Source of the DNA: Sulfurimonas sp. UBA6792
GTDB lineage: Bacteria; Campylobacterota; Campylobacteria; Campylobacterales; Sulfurimonadaceae
Direction: 5' to 3'
DNA: 9,384 nucleotides
NCBI GenBank assembly: GCA_002452425.1
Contig: DKFQ01000155.1
Location: 1,973-11,356 of the forward strand
Part shown: positions 6,677 through 9,384 of the stretch, piece after piece
Layout of the letters: each line of letters begins with the position of its first letter
Numbering within the stretch: position 1 is the first letter of the stretch
Notes under the pieces: model-generated
What the model saw: only the letters and a program-made list of their open reading frames with translations
Told to the model about the DNA's origin: nothing
Databases searched by the model: none
Translations under genes and position numbers: made by a program

Positions 6677-8023
6677 TTAAAAGTTATAGTTTGCGATAAA
6701 TCTGTACTCATCCCAACTTAATGTTGCACCTGTTGTCTGTGCTACATTGAAATCGTCTGCATAGTTTGCACGTAAACGAAGCTGTAGATTTTTAACGATA
6801 CTTGGGTTGTAAATAACGTCAAAACCACTCTCTTTTGCATCGCCGTATGTGTAGCCGTTGTTTGCAGCCATGTTAAAGTTTGCATAGTAAAGCGTAGCTA
6901 AAACATTCGCACCCAAATCTTTGAAGTTATACGTTGCAGCTACTTTTGCAGCATCCGTTCCTGCTAAGAACATGTGGCGTGTAACCATTCCCTGCGTATA
7001 AGCTGGCATACCACCCCAAGGAGAGACAACTGCATCTTGAAGGAAACCATTGTTGTTTGTAGCGTCATTGTTATCTGTTTTTGAGTAAGCAAAGGAGAGG
7101 TCAAAGTTTTGTACTTTCACACCAAATTTACCCGCGACATACATACTATCTATATCACCTGCAAACTCATCGCCTACAGCATCCTCTTTGATGATTTGTA
7201 CTGCTGCATAAGGCTTAAGCGCATCAGTGATGAGACATTTCCAAGAGAAGTTTGCCTCACCGTAGATGATGTTCATGATATCATGCGCGTAGTAGTCCCA
7301 AAGGTCAAGCTTTAAGTTTGCTATCCCAGTGTAAGAAGCTGCCGCCATTGTGATACCGTCTGTTTTTTCATCAAAAGCGTATGTTCCCACATTTGTAAAA
7401 CTTCCAACCTGATTTCTGCTGTCTTCGTGAGAGTAACCAGCCGTTGCAGCTAAAAGCCCAGCATTATAAGTTCTACCAAAAGTTCCTTGTGCAAACTTTG
7501 TTACATGTCCAAGAGTAAGTGTTGTATTTGCTATATCTTTGTTTGTAAGCACATACGCCTCAAAAAGGTTTGGCAACATTCTTGCATCATCATCTGCAAG
7601 CATCGGAGTTACTAACTTTTGGCGACCGCCTTTGAAAAGTGTGTTGCCAGTTTTATACTGTATATACGCCTCTCCAAGCATAGAGTAGTTTTCGTTGTTT
7701 TCTCCAAAAAGAGTAGGATCTACCTGATTGTAATCCGTTTTCTTACTCTCATTTAAAAAACCGTATGTAGTATAAAATGCAGCTCCTAAGCTTAAACCGC
7801 TAAGTGAAGCAGTTTCATACTTCAAGTAACCACCGATAGCGTTTGCATGTCTCGTATAATCAGCTCCTGCTGATAACTCTACACTTCTTGAGATAGTAAA
7901 CTCTCGTATCTGCCCACTCACCTTACCTTCACTAAACATCGAGTTGATATCATCGGCAGCATTTAAAGAAGCCGCTGCAACAAAACTCATTGCCACTGCG
8001 CTAAGCGCGATATACTTTTTCAT
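6677..8023 (-). CDS. Outer-membrane porin, OprD family
   Basis: A predicted 448-aa beta-barrel precursor. The N-terminus MKKYIALSAVAMSFVAAASL is a Sec signal peptide, with likely cleavage after LNA (residue 22) just before ADDIN. The body alternates polar and aromatic residues as in barrel strands and ends in phenylalanine (NYNF), the outer-membrane assembly signal. The stretch at about 130-176 (GGRQKLVTP, then RMLPNLFEAYVLTNKDI) matches the OprD-family pattern in which a basic ladder and RLLP-F-G precede the S/NKEI segment. OprD-type porins pass small anions and nutrients. As first gene of the acetate block it probably admits acetate or related acids; that is inference. The ATG at 8023 is chosen because AAAGGG lies 6 bases upstream and the signal peptide starts there. 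The reading frame stays open to a TTG at 8185, but that extension has no signal-peptide character. Confidence 0.88.
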   Translation of the reverse strand: MKKYIALSAVAMSFVAAASLNAADDINSMFSEGKVSGQIREFTISRSVELSAGADYTRHANAIGGYLKYETASLSGLSLGAAFYTTYGFLNESKKTDYNQVDPTLFGENNENYSMLGEAYIQYKTGNTLFKGGRQKLVTPMLADDDARMLPNLFEAYVLTNKDIANTTLTLGHVTKFAQGTFGRTYNAGLLAATAGYSHEDSRNQVGSFTNVGTYAFDEKTDGITMAAASYTGIANLKLDLWDYYAHDIMNIIYGEANFSWKCLITDALKPYAAVQIIKEDAVGDEFAGDIDSMYVAGKFGVKVQNFDLSFAYSKTDNNDATNNNGFLQDAVVSPWGGMPAYTQGMVTRHMFLAGTDAAKVAATYNFKDLGANVLATLYYANFNMAANNGYTYGDAKESGFDVIYNPSIVKNLQLRLRANYADDFNVAQTTGATLSWDEYRFIANYNF

Positions 8024-8029
8024 CTTTTT

Positions 8030-8035
8030 CCCTTT
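8030..8035 (-). promoter_or_regulatory. Ribosome binding site of the porin
   Basis: AAAGGG on the minus strand, 6 bases before the ATG at 8023. It decides the start at the signal peptide; read as protein, the bases upstream give only a run of Lys/Arg/Gly codons. Confidence 0.75.
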
Positions 8036-8083
8036 TCTCTTTTTTAAACACTCTAATCCTAAAGGAGAAAAATAGCATGAACG

Positions 8084-8097
8084 TAGCATTGTTGCTA
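8084..8097. repeat. Small hairpin in the porin leader
   Basis: TAGCA-TTGT-TGCTA forms a 5-bp stem with a 4-base loop, 61 bases upstream of the porin ATG. The left arm sequence TAGCAT is also repeated directly at 8073-8078. It could be a leader hairpin or part of an operator. The arms are short, so chance is possible. Confidence 0.3.
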
Positions 8098-8146
8098 AAA
8101 TAAAACGAAATTTTTCTTTTCGAACCAATATGTGTAAAAAAGTAAC

Positions 8147-8161
8147 AGACAAATTTTGTCT
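8147..8161. repeat. 15-base perfect palindrome in the divergent intergenic region
   Basis: AGACAAA-T-TTTGTCT has 7-bp arms around one central base. It lies midway between the divergent porin and Cache-like genes (123 bases from the porin ATG, 89 from the other start). The size and position suit a dimeric regulator's operator. No known consensus is matched with confidence. Confidence 0.45.
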
Positions 8162-8195
8162 CAATTTTGGCTTAAAGAAAAGCAAACCCTCATTT

Positions 8196-8213
8196 TTGAG
8201 AAACTTCTCTCAA
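8196..8213. repeat. Inverted repeat upstream of the Cache-like gene's -10 box
   Basis: TTGAGA-AACTTC-TCTCAA has 6-bp arms; a second register (GAGAA-AC-TTCTC) also pairs. It ends 11 bases before the TATAAT at 8225-8230 and so covers the usual -35 position of that promoter, where a repressor or activator could act. Confidence 0.45.
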
Positions 8214-8224
8214 TAAGAGTAGAT

Positions 8225-8230
8225 TATAAT
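8225..8230 (+). promoter_or_regulatory. Sigma-70 -10 box for the Cache-like membrane protein gene
   Basis: A perfect TATAAT lies 20 bases before the ATG at 8251. No good -35 stands at 16-18 bases, which is usual for Campylobacterota housekeeping promoters. The resulting leader would be only about 13-15 bases, just enough to contain the ribosome site. Confidence 0.55.
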
Positions 8231-8238
8231 CAACAAAA

Positions 8239-8246
8239 AAAGGAAA
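8239..8246 (+). promoter_or_regulatory. Ribosome binding site of the Cache-like gene
   Basis: AAAGGAAA is centred about 6 bases before the ATG at 8251. It is a strong site that supports this start. Confidence 0.75.
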
Positions 8247-8250
8247 TACC

Positions 8251-9117
8251 ATGAAAGAGGTCATAAACGCATACAGAAAACAAAAAATCAATGTTGACTC
8301 TTTTTTAAAAACATTTATCAAAAGCCTCCCAAAGGAGTATATCAATAGTGCATCATTGATTATGCAAAGACACCGTTATATCCAGCTTATGTACGGAGTA
8401 GATGAAAAGTTCCGACAAATAACGCCCGTCATCTCAAAAAAAGAGCAAGACGTCACACAAATTGGAAGCGACAAAGGGCACTATTTTGCCAAACTACAGC
8501 TTGATGAAGAGGGCATTTATGTTTCAAATCCCTACATTCACCACAAAACAGGAAAAGCAAGTCTCTCGGTTGTTCATTTTGTCGATAGCACCTACTATAT
8601 ATTTGACATCAACCTTATCTATCTTTTGGAAGATTTGAAACTCATCGAGTACAACACACTTCACGACAAAATCAAAAGGATGGTTTACTTTTTTGGTTCG
8701 CTTTTACTCTCATTTGTCGCCGTAGCACTTATGGCATACGGTGGATTTGTCTTTTTTACACTTATGTTTTCACTCCAAAATTCAGACTTTTTGCACGATA
8801 TCTTTCGCTCCATCATCTCCATTACCCTCGGTCTTGCCATCTACGACTTGGCAAAACAGATTTTTGAGCATGAGGTCATCTACGAATCCTTCCACCAATC
8901 CGAAAACAAACAGTACAAAGTCCTCGGAAAGTTTCTCATAGCCATCATCATAGCCCTCTCCATCGAAACACTCATGGTCGTCTTTAAAATCGCCCTAGAA
9001 GACACATCCAAAATGCTCTCAGCCTTCTACCTGCTCATAGGCACAACCATCATGCTAGTAGGACTAGGCTACTTCTACAAAACCGTCCAAGAATCCACCC
9101 CAAAAGATGAGTGTTAG
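8251..9117 (+). CDS. Membrane protein with N-terminal Cache/PDC-like sensor domain and about four transmembrane helices
   Basis: A 288-aa protein. Residues 1-34 are helical and charged. Residues 35-125 resemble a PDC/Cache ligand-binding fold: QRHRYIQLMYGVD, then DEEGIYVSNPYI (85-96), TGKASLSVV (100-108), and a final YIFDINL strand. Hydrophobic spans follow at about 146-172, 184-203 (weaker), 225-248 and 256-276. The basic and charged stretches before span 1, between spans 2 and 3, and at the tail suggest both termini are cytoplasmic. Unlike ordinary Cache receptors it has no signal peptide or membrane helix before the sensor domain, and no kinase, HAMP, GGDEF or chemotaxis output domain. The gene diverges from the acetate block across a region with palindromes. 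The ligand and output are unknown, and I do not recognise a named gene. The domain call is by pattern only; an alternative is a membrane protein whose soluble domain merely resembles PDC. Confidence 0.72.
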   Translation: MKEVINAYRKQKINVDSFLKTFIKSLPKEYINSASLIMQRHRYIQLMYGVDEKFRQITPVISKKEQDVTQIGSDKGHYFAKLQLDEEGIYVSNPYIHHKTGKASLSVVHFVDSTYYIFDINLIYLLEDLKLIEYNTLHDKIKRMVYFFGSLLLSFVAVALMAYGGFVFFTLMFSLQNSDFLHDIFRSIISITLGLAIYDLAKQIFEHEVIYESFHQSENKQYKVLGKFLIAIIIALSIETLMVVFKIALEDTSKMLSAFYLLIGTTIMLVGLGYFYKTVQESTPKDEC

Positions 9118-9124
9118 GGCGTGG

Positions 9125-9384
9125 TTATGGGAGTTTGTGCATAAACACTTTACAAAGAACTTGTCTATAAAACTCGTTCTTTGTCTTGTCGTGCCACGTA
9201 ACAACATAATCAATCTCAACATCACTCTCTAAAATATATCCTTGTTTTTGTTTTTGAATGATTTTAGTGCTTAATCTCTCTTGTTTTGTTATATCAAATT
9301 TTGATAATTTTACAATCTGAAAAGAGTCTTTTCGTATAAAAAACTGATTATTTTCATCTACGATAAGAGCTTTTTGCGAAGCAA
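9125..9384 (-). CDS. 3' end of an unrecognised gene, cut by the window edge
   Basis: An open frame runs on the minus strand from the right edge (first full codon at 9382-9380) to TAA at 9127-9125, giving 85 C-terminal residues with no start in view. The sequence is rich in Lys, Gln and Ile, with a central KQKQGYILESDVEIDY stretch and a C-terminus of VFMHKLP. No signal peptide, membrane span or catalytic motif is visible in this part. It converges on the Cache-like gene with only 7 bases between the two stop codons. The 85-codon stop-free run and the compact convergent layout support a real gene, but its product cannot be named from this fragment. Confidence 0.6.
   Translation of the reverse strand, partial: ASQKALIVDENNQFFIRKDSFQIVKLSKFDITKQERLSTKIIQKQKQGYILESDVEIDYVVTWHDKTKNEFYRQVLCKVFMHKLP
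9152..9184. repeat. 9-bp inverted repeat near the convergent gene ends
   Basis: ACAAAGAAC (9152-9160) pairs perfectly with GTTCTTTGT (9176-9184) around a 15-base loop. It lies within the 3' coding part of the minus-strand gene and 35 bases past the stop of the plus-strand gene. It could form a shared 3' hairpin, but neither side has a U-tract, so an intrinsic terminator is not shown. Confidence 0.35.

Noticed and set aside
8024..8185. N-terminal extension of the porin from a TTG at 8185
   Set aside because: The signal peptide and ribosome site place the start at 8023. The extra 54 codons translate promoter and leader sequence.
8196..8201. TTGAGA as the -35 box for the TATAAT at 8225
   Set aside because: The spacing is 23 bases, too long for a sigma-70 promoter; the hexamer is better explained as an arm of the inverted repeat.
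1..9384. CRISPR array, insertion sequence, tRNA or integration site
   Set aside because: No regularly spaced direct repeats, transposase or integrase frame, tRNA-like cloverleaf or flanking target duplications were seen.

Overview
The window looks like an acetate uptake and activation locus from a member of the Campylobacterota, most likely a Sulfurimonas- or Sulfuricurvum-like relative. That placement rests on my recollection of how proteins in this group read, on the AT-leaning coding style and on the AAGGA-type ribosome sites. No rRNA or other marker is present to fix the genus.

Six genes lie head to tail on the minus strand (read from right to left). They are an OprD-type outer-membrane porin (8023-6677), a DUF485/YjcH small membrane protein (6665-6351), an ActP-type sodium:acetate symporter (6350-4692), a 228-base spacer, a cNMP-binding/CBS/DUF294 nucleotidyltransferase-like protein (start corrected to GTG at 4463, end 2649), a DEDDh 3'-5' exonuclease (2646-2029) and AMP-forming acetyl-CoA synthetase, acs (2029-74). 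Spacings inside the two blocks are -1 to 11 bases, so each block is almost certainly co-transcribed. Together they describe a route for acetate: across the outer membrane (porin), across the inner membrane (ActP with DUF485), then activation to acetyl-CoA (Acs). The DUF294 protein and the exonuclease are the poorly understood members and probably have a regulatory role.

The spacer between actP and the DUF294 gene holds the most striking non-coding structure: a 52-base element at 4569-4620. It consists of two 7-bp hairpins headed by the same GGAAG sequence in opposite orientation and enclosed by a 6-bp outer stem. It has the architecture of a REP doublet (REPIN/BIME). Its 8-base linker contains a perfect TATAAT facing the DUF294-exonuclease-acs block.

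A 227-base divergent region with several short palindromes (8024-8250) separates the porin from a plus-strand gene (8251-9117). That gene encodes a Cache/PDC-like domain followed by about four membrane helices, with no membrane segment in front of the sensor domain. At the right edge, the 3' end of an unrecognised minus-strand gene (9125 to the window edge) converges on it with a 7-base gap. I saw no tRNA, rRNA, CRISPR array, transposase or insertion sequence.
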